A stretch of 64,000 nt of DNA from Phymatolithon calcareum (taxonomy: Eukaryota > Rhodophyta > Florideophyceae > Hapalidiales). Shown here piece after piece: positions 11,536-21,092 of the stretch (its first letter is position 1; every line of letters starts with the position of its first letter). The DNA lies in assembly GCA_977006965.1 (NCBI GenBank), contig OZ345380.1, positions 1,674,001-1,738,000 of the forward strand. The letters are read 5' to 3'. Under the pieces are notes generated by a model. The model had not been told where the DNA came from. It ran no database searches and was given only the letters and a program-made list of their open reading frames with translations. The position numbers were made by a program, and so were the translations under genes.

Positions 11536-12147
11536 GGGAGCCGTGCGGGACTCCGCCGTCGATCCGAAGCCATGTCTTCTCCTCATTGCCTGCAGTACAA
11601 CCCATGGCAGTTTCAGTAGGTATATGATCATCTCGGCGATATCCTGGGGTACACACAAGGATGGGCATGGAGGACTCAAACAAAACGAAGCTATCACAGA
11701 GACCTATGCCAGCATTGGCTCATGCCACGAATTTTTCGGAATCCAGCGTTACTGGAAGAAATAAGAAAAAGAAGAAAGGCAACTTTGCGGGTCAGTCGGT
11801 CATGGGTATGGTCCGTTTTGGTTTGCGAGTAGTGGATGCGACACGGTCTGGTGGAGTACAAAACCTACCTTCGGCCGATAATCGGGGCTTGAGGGGGAAA
11901 ATATTCCACTGTACTATGTCACCAGGAGTCAGCTGGTTGCCACTCAGGGGCCTTCATTTGGCAGAGAGTGTTGACGGTTTGAACATAGCAAGGACTTCAT
12001 GTAGTGCTCTCTTCGTGAATGCACTTTCCTCAGGAGATAGTCTTACTTTCGACAGCCTTTTCTTGATATCTTGGAAAACATCTGTCTCTGTGAGCTTCGA
12101 GGTCCTCATGAGTCGCTACTGGAAAGAGAGCTGGTACATCTAGGAAA
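11536..12147. other. Intergenic with one small minus-strand frame
   Basis: A 51-codon minus-strand frame (11954-12109) starts MRTSKLTETDVFQDIKKRLS and is strongly helical in character. It looks more protein-like than the longer plus-strand frame over it (11661-12143), but I recognise no family and see no continuation after its stop. Confidence 0.3.
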
Positions 12148-12870
12148 ATGGTATCCTCTCAAGCAACACCCGCGTCTGAGAAGAAGGCTACGATTGCTGG
12201 AGCCGGCTTCTCAGGATTGTCTGCTTTTCATCATCTGACACGAGAAGGATATACCGACATCACCATTTTTCACTTCTACAGTGGTGTAATGAACGACAAT
12301 ATCAGCATCGACCCAGGAGCTCTATAACGGCCCCTTGCAATCTATCCACCGACACTGTCAGCACAGTATGGTGAACGACTCTTCCAGGAGGAACCAACGG
12401 ATTAATCAAGGACACCGACTAACACTCAACGTACGAATAGTCTGGTGCCAGCTAGTGCCCCCCTTTTCGCAGGGTGTGCAATCGCTCGTTTCCGCCCTTA
12501 TTTAAGCCGCGATCCTGATCGAAAAACCAACCTTTCCCCTTGAGACACCAATAACTGAGTTGGCGGCTTTGCATCATCTCTAAAGTACAAGAATGTTACT
12601 CACGACATCGCCAAATATGCCATGACCGAGTTGTACTGGCGTTCTCCGCGAAACGATGGCTGATGTTTCCGCCCAAACCGCCCTCGAACAATGCAAAGCT
12701 ACAAATTCTCGCCCCTGCCATGACGGACTTCATTCGGCAGCATGGGCTCGATCTCTTAACACCGCTCTTTCGAATTCGATCGAACTCCCAAGCATACGGC
12801 CCCACAGACAACACCCCAGGTCTCTATGTGATGTCATGGAATCACCCAATTGTTCCGGCATGTAAAAACC
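12148..12870 (+). pseudogene. FAD-dependent oxidoreductase pseudogene
   Basis: The first 59 codons (12148-12327) begin with a classic dinucleotide-binding beta-alpha-beta unit: KKATIAGAGFSGLSAFHHL, then a second strand DITIF. This is the GxGxxG/S fingerprint of NAD(P)/FAD-binding oxidoreductases of the amine-oxidase/flavoprotein type. The frame then stops. More protein-like pieces follow in other frames: KYKNVTHDIAKYAMTELYWR at about 12585-12660, and a block from about 12690 to 12850 with ILAPAMTDFIRQHGLDLL and a following GLYVMSW segment. Together they suggest one decayed flavoprotein gene. It is cut at 12870 by the tail of a LINE inserted in the opposite direction. No remnant was recognised beyond the LINE. 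The exact family and substrate are unknown. Confidence 0.6.
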
Positions 12871-14533
12871 TTTTTTCTTTCTTTCTTTCTTTCTTTATTG
12901 CAGATGACGTCAATTTTTAAGTTAACGCCTAAACTTGCTCTCGAGCAAGTTCTCTTCGTTCAAATATTGGATTATCGCTACGGGTTTCTCTCTGCACAGA
13001 TCTTCTACCGTTTTGCTCCGAACTCTGCCGATGAATTTCCGTCGACTAACAGCCCGACCCGAACAATGTAGGATCATATGTTCCACAGTTTCCTTCACAA
13101 CATACGGGCATTTCTTGCACATTGGGTCGTGAGGAAGTGGCTCATTCTCGTTGTGTCCATGGTGAAAGCTGGCGACGATTGGACAGCAATTAGTTATGAG
13201 CTGGTTGAGTATTACCTCAGCCCGTCTATGTGAGGTGTGTAGGTCTTCCGGGAGTGTCGGGATGGTAACTGGTTTGCTTCTACAAGGCGGTTTGATAATG
13301 GATCGTGCCGCTTCCATAGTGAGAGGTACCGCTTGATGTGATAGCAGGCTTGATTCCGAGATTCCCCGGCGCGCGAGCTCATCAGCAGCCTCATTTTTCG
13401 GGACTCCGCAGTGACTCGGTATCCAAATGCCTTCTATGTGAATCTCCTGTGCCATAATTTGTTCCATAAGATTCCATAGTTTCCGAACCATCTCTCCAAA
13501 CATCCGCGGCTGGCCGTTGAGTGCGTGTATGCAGCTCTTGCTGTCGGTGAACCATCGGATAGTGCTGCCGCGCAATATCGGTAGACTGGATGCTGCCTGA
13601 AATGCGTGTACGGCCGCAAACGCCTCGGCGTCGAATGAGGAGCCAACGGCCCCAGCGGACAGCCCTTCTTCCAGTATCGCTTCTTCTCCGCGCAGCACCA
13701 AAACGCCCGCACCACCGACCTGCGGTGGGATTGTACGGTACATGTCGAGTGTGTCATCATCTTCATCGCATAGGATAACGCGCTGCTTCGAGGCCGTCGG
13801 GGTCGTTTCGTAGGCATGCTCGTCCCCGTCGTCGTAGACCAAGAGGACATCCGGCGGCTTGCCGTGTCGAGCTTCAAACCGTTTCGCTGCGTCGTGGTTC
13901 TGATGTTCGGTAGAGTTGAATTTCTTCAAGGTCGCGGTGTACCAGCCTTCGTCCCATTTTACGGAGACACGTTCTCCGTGATTCAGATCCCGGACATGAG
14001 CTTGCGGTATTTCTCCCACACTTCCATCTGTCCATATTTCGATATCCGCTGTTCTCACTGCATTACGCTCCAAAATAAAGGCTTCTGTGGCTGCGCGCTT
14101 CTCCTCCGGTTCATCCTTCGCGGAAATAGGCGTTATGAAGGTAGTAAACCTGTTGCTTGAGCAATCCTTCCCGATTGGCGAGTGGAATCCCCTGCGTGGT
14201 AGAGCGAGGATCCCTTTCTCGGCCAGATAATAGGCGCTTGATTCCCGCCATGACCCTACGTTGCGTTTTGGTTTGAGCTCGCGTGAGTGGGTTGCACGAG
14301 CCACTGGAGCCCCCGGTTCGAGTCGAAGTGCTTTCTCCATAACAAGAGTAGCATCCATCTCTCCGATGTCCCGCAGGCTTCGCATCCCTGTCAGTGCCCG
14401 AAGCTTGGCAACTGCCGTAGCTTTAAGGCAGCCGCTGGCCGCTCGCGCTGCGTCGTTTCGTGCGATTTCGACTTGTTTGATGTGTGAGTCGAAGCCATGT
14501 ACGGCGTAGGATGATGCACCGTATAATACAACT
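12871..14533 (-). mobile_element. 5'-truncated LINE-I copy (family of 21-25 kb)
   Basis: The 3' tail, read on the minus strand, is an AAAG repeat preceded by AATAAAG, identical in form to the tail of the full copy at 25294-25334. The element begins at 14533 in sequence corresponding to about codon 845 of the full-length polyprotein, so about the first 2.6 kb are missing, typical of incomplete target-primed reverse transcription. Only a scattering of differences from the full copy was seen by eye. No convincing target-site duplication was found. Confidence 0.9.
12922..14385 (-). pseudogene. LINE-I polyprotein, C-terminal part (RNase H, zinc knuckle)
   Basis: The frame is uninterrupted and gives the last 487 residues from its first Met; it stays open back to the truncation point at 14533. 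It carries the RNase H start (IEIWTDGSVGE), the Tudor-like insertion (GERVSVKWDEGWYTATLKK and VLLVYDDGDEHAY), the rest of RNase H (WFTDSKS, WIPSHCGVPKNEAADELA) and the terminal Cys/His cluster (CKKCPYVVKETVEHMILHC). Endonuclease and reverse transcriptase are absent, so it cannot act alone. Compared with the full copy the changes are mostly single substitutions (for example R/W and H/Q just before the Tudor-like segment). That the frame is still open argues for recent insertion. Confidence 0.88.
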
Positions 14534-14942
14534 CATGTGACAGATACACGCCGTTCCCAGCGCATCTTCTCACCGAAAACATAGTGAACAAAGTCACCAT
14601 CCGTTCGGACGTGATGTTCCGGGTGACGTCCGTGAGCATTCTACTGCAGTTGTATTGATTGATGATGCGTAGCCGCAGCAGTCCGACAAGGTCATCGTTA
14701 CCATCAAGCTTCGACAGAAATGCAGAGACGGTTTCATTGTATTGCCAGTTGCAATGGCGGAGAGAAACATCGCCAAGGTTCTGGAGTGCAATGGGATCTA
14801 TAGTGCTCTTTTTGAGGGACCGAGGGATGTCGTCATTTGTGCTGACAGATTCGAACAGTTCGACGGAAACTCTATTTCGAAGAGTGGACTTCACAAACTG
14901 CCTTTGACACAAGAAACAAGACATCTTGGGGCACCTAGACAT
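14534..14942 (-). CDS. Hypothetical protein, truncated by the LINE junction
   Basis: The reading frame begins at 14942 with a Cys-rich start (MSRCPKMSCFLCQRQF) and continues for about 136 codons of well-mixed sequence (for example ALQNLGDVSLRHCNWQY, LLRLRIINQY), then runs into LINE sequence at 14533. The short leucine-patterned stretches resemble an F-box/leucine-rich-repeat region, but too little is present to name it. A competing plus-strand frame overlaps it. Confidence 0.25.
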
Positions 14943-15251
14943 TGCGATCTGAAGACTATTGCCAGGGAGTTTGCTCTGTTCTACTCACGCAAACAGACTG
15001 AAATGTCTCTTCTATTGGCTGCAGAAAAAGAGAAAGCAATTCTTGCAAAGCTAATGAAGTGTAATAATACGCTGAGGAAGTTCGTCCGAGGAGTTCATTT
15101 CACCCGTTACTTTCAGATGTATGTTGCTTGGATTAGTCTTCCCTTTCATCAAGTTGCACCTTGGATTCTAACAGTGTGCCTTTTGTTTACTTTTCTATAT
15201 TGTTCTTTCGGCACATGTTTGCGGGATGGAATCCGCGGGGCGTTTGTTTGA
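14742..15251 (+). CDS. Hypothetical membrane protein (alternative frame)
   Basis: A 169-codon frame whose second half looks more protein-like than chance: a charged helical stretch (EFALFYSRKQTEMSLLLAAE, about residues 83-102), then a Lys/Leu-rich segment, then a hydrophobic segment ending WILTVCLLFTFLYCSFGTCL that could cross a membrane. Its first half overlaps the minus-strand frame 14534-14942, so at most one of the two is real there. Its last bases run into a short repeat shared, in inverse orientation, with 57600-57700. No family recognised. Confidence 0.22.
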   Translation: MPVAMAERNIAKVLECNGIYSALFEGPRDVVICADRFEQFDGNSISKSGLHKLPLTQETRHLGAPRHCDLKTIAREFALFYSRKQTEMSLLLAAEKEKAILAKLMKCNNTLRKFVRGVHFTRYFQMYVAWISLPFHQVAPWILTVCLLFTFLYCSFGTCLRDGIRGAFV

Positions 15252-15269
15252 TTGCGTGAAGCTTCGGCA

Positions 15270-15640
15270 GCTGGAGCAACCTGGAAGGCAGGTGAGAACG
15301 AACGACTTATTATCGCATGTTCATCTGCCTTTCCAGATGGGCCACTTCTGCCCAAGCGCTATCGACCATCGCTCTCCGAGTTCATGTTCGAGAAATTTAA
15401 GACAGCAATGTCTGAAGCTCGAGTTGCGGAGCCACGTTATCAAAGCCGGTCCCTGATGGGGACGAGACAGCACCTTTGGACAGTTTTGGAAAATTGTTCA
15501 AAGGCGAATAAAGCACATCACCATGGTGATGTGTTTTATTCGAGTTTTCTTCTGCTGAAGGACCGGTTTCCGCATCTACAACAGCACCGCAGCGCAGAAC
15601 TCCGTTGCGCAAGAGGCTGTGGATAACAATTCCGATCTTC
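15270..15640 (+). pseudogene. Myb/SANT-like repeat-family gene, copy A (fragment)
   Basis: Encodes the conserved N-terminal block of the family best seen at 26345-27265: TWKAGENERLIIACSSAF, then the YRPSLSEFMFEKFKTAMSEA and HGDVFYSSFLLLKDRFPHL segments. It lacks the family's promoter and first codons; homology starts at about 15270. After the HL segment the frame shifts: the family's AEP/VAQEAVDNNSDLPVTP region is still there but in another frame, and the original frame stops at 15626. It forms the left arm of an inverted repeat with copy B. Function unknown. Confidence 0.65.
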
Positions 15641-15654
15641 CGGTAACCCCCTCT

Positions 15655-16023
15655 GTGAGATCGGAGTTATTATCTACAGCCTCTTGCGCAACTGGGTTCT
15701 GTGCTGCGGTGCTGTTGCAGATGCGGAAACCGGTCCTTCTGCAAAACGAGGCTTGAATAAAACACATCACCAGGGTCATGTGCTTTTTTCGCCTTTGCAA
15801 AGTTTTCCAAAACTGTCCAAAGGTACTGTTTCGCTGCCATTGGCGACTGACTTTGATATCGAGGGTCCGCAACTCGGGCTTCAGACATAACTGTTGTGAA
15901 TTTCTCAAACGCGATCTCGGAGAGCGACGCTCGATAGTGCTTGGGCGGAAGTGGTCCATCTGACAAGGCAGATAAAAACGCGACAATTAGTCGTTCATTC
16001 TCATCTGTCTTCCAGGTGGTCAT
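15655..16023 (-). pseudogene. Myb/SANT-like repeat-family gene, copy B
   Basis: Starts MTTWKTDENERLIVAFLSAL at 16023, with the family's TATA promoter 55 bases upstream of the ATG. It reads for 117 codons through the conserved block (KHYRASLSEIAFEKFTTVMS, KAHDPGDVFYSSLVLQKDRF) and then stops shortly after the same point at which copy A breaks. Copies A and B are tail to tail with their centre near 15648, so they share the breakpoint. The break is a frameshift relative to the intact copy at 26345. Transcription from the intact promoter would give an RNA that continues into the inverted arm. Confidence 0.65.
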
Positions 16024-16077
16024 TGTGACTCTGTCACTTGCTCGTCTCTGAGGCTACTGCGGTATGACACCAGGGAC

Positions 16078-16084
16078 ATTTATA
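16078..16084 (-). promoter_or_regulatory. TATA box of Myb-like family copy B
   Basis: GGGGGTATAAAT on the minus strand, preceded by GGGATGGATT. The same block with the same 55-base spacing to the ATG is found upstream of the copies at 26345 and 58672. Confidence 0.75.
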
Positions 16085-16609
16085 CCCCCAATCCATCCCA
16101 TTGCAGTGGTAGCTTCTAGATAGTACTCCAGAGAGAATTTAACGTTCTCAAAAGCGCCTCGAATTTAGTGCAATTCTTCTTTCTTCAATTGAACTTTATT
16201 TAAAAGCCTCACAATGAATTTAGTGCAATGCTGCACTAGTGTCATTCTATTGACTCTGCAAAATAAGAGACACTTAGTGTGTAATAGTTGGCTGATGTTG
16301 AGCTTCTGCTATAGGGAGGAATAGTGGTGGTGTGTTTTTTCAAATCCTTTACAGACGATGATTACATTTCAAATACTTCTCATCTGGCTTGTTCCGTCGA
16401 AGTTGTAGGGAGGGGAGGGCCGGTGCACATCTGCAGAAATCTTTGCCGAATACAAAACGCTGAAAGCAGGAGACTCGTTCTAACGCTCGGAATGATGGAA
16501 CAAGCCAAATTAAAGAAAAGAAGCCTTCTGGCAGTCCCAAGGGAGGAAAGAGACGTGGAGGAACTGTAATGGGTTAGTTGCGACATATCGGCAATGTTGC
16601 ATCACGACC

Positions 16610-16834
16610 TTTTCGAGACGGCACCGAAGTTCCTCAAGCAAGGAGTTGCTCTTGAAAGACGAAGGAGTAATCTTGGAGTCCAACAGAAAGAGAAAAATTC
16701 CGTATGATCTTGCGGGGTTCACTCCGAAAGTAGAGCACCACCAATTAGCCATAAAGTGGGCATTCAGTCCGTTCCCCCATGAGCAATCTCGAAGAGAATC
16801 TCGGAAAATATCAGCTGACCCAAGTGAAGATTAA
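16610..16834 (+). pseudogene. LINE-2 C-terminal fragment
   Basis: The frame at 16646-16834 contains LESNRKRKIPYD followed by PKVEHHQLA. The intact LINE-2 at 60-63 kb has LESKRKRKIPYD and PKVKHRQLA in the same order near its C-terminus. The rest of the element is not recognisable on either side, apart from a possible tail-like TTTATTTAAAAGCCTCAC near 16190 in the opposite orientation. A heavily decayed insertion. Confidence 0.6.
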
Positions 16835-17636
16835 TATCACTGAAAATTTCTCCTGGTGAAATCGAATCGTATTACGAGCGGCAGGCAGGGAAGAAGGAAT
16901 GCTTTCCTAATTACCTAGCAGAAATAACGCCCTGTCGTAATCTTAGCAGAAGATAATTCAGCAATAAAGCACTGCCTTGCGAGCCCCATCAGCGGGGAGA
17001 AAGCAGTTTACATACATACAGTTGTCTGTTTTTTAAAAAAACATTTTTTTAGCAGTGCTACTGTGACTATCAATTAAAGCAAACGAGGGTTGGATACAGT
17101 CTGGCGAGACGGTGCGTTGCGCTCAGATTGATATCGTTACGTTAAGGGTCGCCTTGAATGACCCTCGTTGCAATCTGTTCCGTCGGGGTATTGCTTCACC
17201 TCCTTTGTGGGCTTTGTGAATGGCGGATAGCAAGGGACATCTGGTGGAGCTGTGTTTTTGGGGTGTGGTTTTGACCGAAGTGATCGCTTGATGACAGTAC
17301 CCTCGAGGCTAAATCTTTCGCTTAATGAGTGTATCAGTAGTGTCTTCTATGTGCAACTCCTTTATTCCGAAGATGCAATTGCCTCCGCGGCATTTCGCTG
17401 TACATGTGTGGCTTGTCAGAAAGTACAGATCTCCAAATTTTTCTCTTCGTAAACCAGCAAATTGTACATCTGTGTTGGACTCAAACGGAACCAAACCTTT
17501 TGACGATGCCGACGCCCCAGCTCCCAGAGCCCATCCCTCCACAGCCCTCTTGCTTTGACAGGATGACTAATGTGCCGGACCAATAACTGATACCCTTGCT
17601 GGTTCGTTTTAATTATTTCGGGTTTCCGAAGTAGTA
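16835..17636. other. No gene recognised
   Basis: A minus-strand frame at 17309-17542 has a Cys-containing middle (TSHTCTAKCRGGNCIFGIKE) but no known family, and it ends without continuation. Short poly-A/poly-T runs lie near 17030-17050. Confidence 0.4.
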
Positions 17637-17890
17637 CTAGAACAACTCCATATCCTTACGGACACAGTAGACTTTAACAGATACGACTGGTACGTGATGT
17701 GACAGCAGCTCAAAGCTGCACAAAGTGCAGACCTCCGCGGAGCTTAACATTCATATCTCTACGCAACCCATCTTCAGCCGCTGTCCTTCAAACGGATGCC
17801 CCGAGTTGGAAACTATGTAGGATGCTCATCGTAGCTGGTCATCTCGTCACCTTATTTCATCTCCTTCTGTCCTCTCTCCCAGCTTCCTTG
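17637..17890. repeat. Dispersed repeat R1, compact copy
   Basis: Same orientation and order as 11206-11535 from CTAGAACAACTCCA to the CTCTCTCCCAGCTTCC end. It lacks the two inner hairpin arms present in the other copy. Non-coding. Confidence 0.75.
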
Positions 17891-18707
17891 AGCATCGCAG
17901 CACACTAATCAGGGAGGAATCCATGTACTACTTTCTGTTTCGTTGTAGCATATCTGGGTTACATCAATTGCATGCGCCATATTGGGGGCCGTTAAAATGT
18001 TCCGAACATTGCACCTTTCTGATACTCCGGAAATTGTTTGCCGGGAATACGGCGGCAAATCATTACGCGGACTAAAACAGTATGCCCTTGGCTAAGCTTG
18101 ATTCAATTCTAGCCTATGACATGGCTTTTTCGGGTTTCGAATTGAACACGCAACATTAGTGTTGTAATTCAAAGAGCGCTCGGCAAACCATGCAACAACT
18201 AACACATTGCATGGACTGCAGAATGTGTCTTGCAGTTGGTCGATCGATCTATGATAGATCGATCGACCAACTGAAATGGTATAAAGAAAAGTAGCAGAAC
18301 AAAGTGCACGCGTCAAGAAGCAAACTCTTCAGTTTATCGGAGAAGAGATAGTCCCTAAGGTTGGGCACGAGTGGACTCGTTCACAAGCAGCACAGCTGAA
18401 TCACTGAATTTTGTAGAACTACACTAGAACTCATCTCACATCGTGGACCCAAGATTTCGGCAACCCACACCTGCTCCCGCATCCCAACCCAAAGCGAGCG
18501 AATCCGCATTGCGCATGCTAATGTTCCAACAGAAAAAGCTACCAGGAGCAACGGTATCATACTGTACGTTCCACCCTTCCACAACAATCTGTCCCCACCA
18601 ATGAAAATCAACTGAAAAACCTATTTTCACCCGTTGCTCTGACAAAACTGCATCCCTCTCCCCACGGAGCTCCATCTCCACCACGTCCCCCCTCCTCAAC
18701 CTCGCGC
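17891..18707. other. Intergenic with a palindrome
   Basis: No gene recognised. The 41-base inverted repeat at 18233-18273 is described separately. The last 100-200 bases should contain the promoter of the gene at 18708. Confidence 0.45.
18233..18273. repeat. 41-base perfect inverted repeat
   Basis: Two 20-base arms (CAGTTGGTCGATCGATCTAT and its exact complement) with a one-base loop. The arms include a GATCGATC core. No transposase or target-site duplication is associated with it. Confidence 0.85.
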
Positions 18708-19112
18708 ATGCCTCTCAAGCCTTCAGAATCCCACCCCGCTTCTTCTCGCTTTGCCTCGCGTGAAGCAGAAAGCACCGTTCCCTCCATCGCGTCCTCCGCC
18801 CTCATCGCAATGACCTCCGTCGAATCCGAGGTGGCCAATCTCCTCTGGCGCATGTCCGTCTTCGAGGCCCGTCTCAACCAGCTGCGCGCTCGCGCCGGCG
18901 CGCCTCGTCTCGCCCCGGGCGAACCGGACCCATTTCCATCACCCCCTCCGCCTTCGTCCCCGCCGCCGAAGCCCGCCCGCCACCGCTCGCACAAGTTGTA
19001 TCTCACACTGGCCGTCCTGGCCGCGCTGGCAACCTTCGCCATCCTGGCGGTCGCCGCGCAGAAAGTCACGCGCTGGCTCTCCATCGCACCGCTGCCTATC
19101 GGCGTCGTGTAA
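18708..19112 (+). CDS. Small single-pass membrane protein, function unknown
   Basis: A 134-residue protein in a GC-rich block. Residues 36-62 form a likely amphipathic helix (VESEVANLLWRMSVFEARLN), followed by a proline-rich linker (about 72-90, with a PPPPSSPPP run), a basic RHRSHK patch, a transmembrane helix at about 97-117 and a short tail. The order helix, proline linker, basic stop-transfer patch, membrane helix suggests a membrane-anchored adaptor with its N-terminus in the cytosol. This is inference. Met35 is an alternative start just before the helix. The gene converges on the RS-domain gene, with only 12 bases between the two stop codons, so the 3'UTRs must overlap. No family recognised. 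Confidence 0.55.
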   Translation: MPLKPSESHPASSRFASREAESTVPSIASSALIAMTSVESEVANLLWRMSVFEARLNQLRARAGAPRLAPGEPDPFPSPPPPSSPPPKPARHRSHKLYLTLAVLAALATFAILAVAAQKVTRWLSIAPLPIGVV

Positions 19113-19124
19113 ATACGCGACGTG

Positions 19125-19745
19125 TCAACGGAACTGCCGCCGCCGCTTGTGACGACGCTCCGGCAGCCGCTCCAGCGAATGGTGCTGCGCGAGCAACACG
19201 GGCAGGGAGAGAGCGTGCAGCCTCCGCGTCACCTCCTCGGCGACGGAGACGGACCGGTGTCGCCCGTACTCGCACCGGACGCCGAGGCGCAGCTCGCGGT
19301 ACGCGCGCTTCGGCGACCGTGTTCTGCGCGGCGGGGTGCGAGAGGGAGAGCGTCGTCGACTTGGGGACCGCGACCGGGAGCGGGAGCGGCTTGAGGAGGG
19401 GGACTGGTATTCGACGTGCAGCTGTTGCACGCGCTCCACGATTTCAGAGCATAATTGCTGCGCTTGCGGGCTGCTCAGCACCTCGCTGCGGAGGCGCGGG
19501 GAGAGACCGGTACGTCCTTTGCGTGACTCCCTTGACGCGTTCGGCAGCGGTCTGGCGTCAAAGGTCTCATAGATGTTTGGGGGAGGTGTGTACCGCTGGC
19601 CGTAACTCACGAGCCGGAACATTACGCATGTGTCAGATGCCGACGCGCTTTCAAAGTTATGGTTTTCGGGCGGGTCTGGTGTGCGCTCCATTTCGAATTT
19701 TGTGTGTTGAGTTCCCATGCTGCGCTCGCTGCCTCCACTGCTCAT
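19125..19745 (-). CDS. Arginine/serine-rich (RS-domain) protein
   Basis: A 206-residue protein with an RS domain at about 117-147 (SRSRSRSRSPSRRRSPSR, then TPPRRTRSPKR), the signature of SR and SR-like proteins that work in pre-mRNA splicing and are phosphorylated by SR kinases in the nucleus. No RNA recognition motif is present, so it is an SR-related rather than a classical SR protein. A short conserved-looking stretch with GQRYTPPPNIYETFDARPLP precedes a helical part (about 86-112). The first 25 residues look unordered and may not be the true start; an upstream exon is possible. The C-terminal 50 residues are Arg/His/Leu-rich. The presence of an SR protein fits an organism that splices at least some genes. 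Confidence 0.6.
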   Translation of the reverse strand: MSSGGSERSMGTQHTKFEMERTPDPPENHNFESASASDTCVMFRLVSYGQRYTPPPNIYETFDARPLPNASRESRKGRTGLSPRLRSEVLSSPQAQQLCSEIVERVQQLHVEYQSPSSSRSRSRSRSPSRRRSPSRTPPRRTRSPKRAYRELRLGVRCEYGRHRSVSVAEEVTRRLHALSLPVLLAQHHSLERLPERRHKRRRQFR

Positions 19746-19784
19746 GTGCAGGTAACTGAACTTGCAGATGTAGGGCGAAGAGAT

Positions 19785-20438
19785 ACGAAGGATGCGCTGG
19801 CCACGTGGCAGAAATTGACGTCGTTTGCAAAGACATGCGTTGAGATTGCAATCCTTCTGCGGCCTGATTTATGGACTAGCCATACACAGGAGCTACCTCT
19901 GGATAATACCACCCTTACTTAAATAGTTTAGGAGATTAGATTAGAGTTCAGATTGATTTCTTGTAATAATATCTTGTGTTGAGCCAAGTTGCGCAGTTCA
20001 AAATACGAGCCTGCTTCACGAGTACACCAAGGGATAAGTTCTTTGACATTGCACCTCACCGAGGCTATTCCGGCTGTAAACTTTCTCATTGCGAGGAATC
20101 ATAGCCGTGTATTCAAGATCGATTCAACTCCGAAGTTTCGCAGTGCGTCTTAGCTATTGTGTACAAGGGGAGGGACACTGTTGCCTTTAGAGGGCAAATT
20201 TACAGCTTTCAGCTCAGCTAACTACAGTTCCCTCATGCTTCATAGGATGCGTTGGTATCTATTTTAAAAAATAAAAATCTACTTTTCTTTTTCTTCTTCA
20301 TTGAACTGTATCCAATCCTCGTTTACTTCAATTGATAGTTTCAGTAGCACTACCAACAACTTTAAAATTTTATTTGGAAAATGAACCTATTTAAAACAAG
20401 ACAACTGCCCATGTGGAAGGGGGTGATGCTGACCAGAA
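19785..20438. repeat. Dispersed repeat R2, copy 1
   Basis: About 650 bases in the same orientation as 28147-28712. They share GGCCACGTGGCAG near the start, GATTAGATTAGAGTTCAGATT, CCTGCTTCACGAG, CTTAGCTATTGT, TTTTATTTGGAAAATGAACC and GACAACTGCCCA/ACAACTGCCCAAGTGG near the end. Non-coding; there are several indels between the copies. Type unknown: possibly a solo terminal repeat or non-autonomous transposon. Confidence 0.7.
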
Positions 20439-20824
20439 TTTCGTCTCTTTATTCGTACATTCCTTTTGTTCAATTCCAAATACTGGAAGAGCTTTCCATT
20501 ACCACGGTCTAAAGATACGCGAAGCGACCTACAGTCAGACTTTCGTCGCGTACTATTTTACGCAATGGCGTTCCATGATGCAATACGGGAATACTATTCA
20601 CAGCTCTGTGTGCTAACAATAGTTACTGCAATAATTAGTGACACCACAATAGGTTATTTTTATGGCAATCACAACAAAACGATGTACATCACAAGTACTA
20701 TTCTACAAGAAGACCTTCAAACTAAGTTGTCGGTTTCGGCATTCTCTTCCTCATACACGTCTTGTGCGTTGTTCAACTCCTTGGGACGTTCGGAACGGGA
20801 CGACTTGATAGCTTGACTCACCAA

Positions 20825-21092
20825 TTATTCATTCCAAAAACGCTCGCTGTACTTCAGGAATACAAGGGCTTCGAAAAGCTGCGGAGGCATCAAACGCCTC
20901 TGAACGGTCAGGACGTGCTTCGCCATGCTCCAAATACGCTCAACTTCAGCGACAGAGCCGAGAATAAAATCGCAGTTCATGTACAACTGAAGGACGGTAC
21001 TCTCTTGTGTAGAAGAGTCTTGTCCGCGAGCATAACAGCTCTTGATATGGGCGTACGGGTTACTCCATCCTTTGTTTTCCAAAAACGCGATA
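20825..21092 (-). pseudogene. hAT-derived gene, C-terminal piece (dimerisation domain)
   Basis: The minus-strand frame contains NCDFILGSVAEVERIWSMAK and PPQLFEALVFLKYSERFW, the C-terminal dimerisation region of hAT-superfamily transposases. The homologous stretch at 34685-34933 has LRFILGSTAEIERLFSLAGG. The 5' neighbour of this piece is found on the other side of the LINE at 25335-25477, with the 12-bp duplication AAAAACGCGATA at the break. Joined, the gene would go from a zinc-finger-like start to the dimerisation domain with no room for the catalytic core. A stop after FWNE is followed by 30 further charged, in-frame codons. Confidence 0.7.
21081..21092 (+). repeat. Target-site duplication, left (LINE-I)
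   Basis: AAAAACGCGATA, repeated exactly at 25335-25346 just after the LINE's AAAG tail. It fixes the element's 5' end at 21093. Confidence 0.9.
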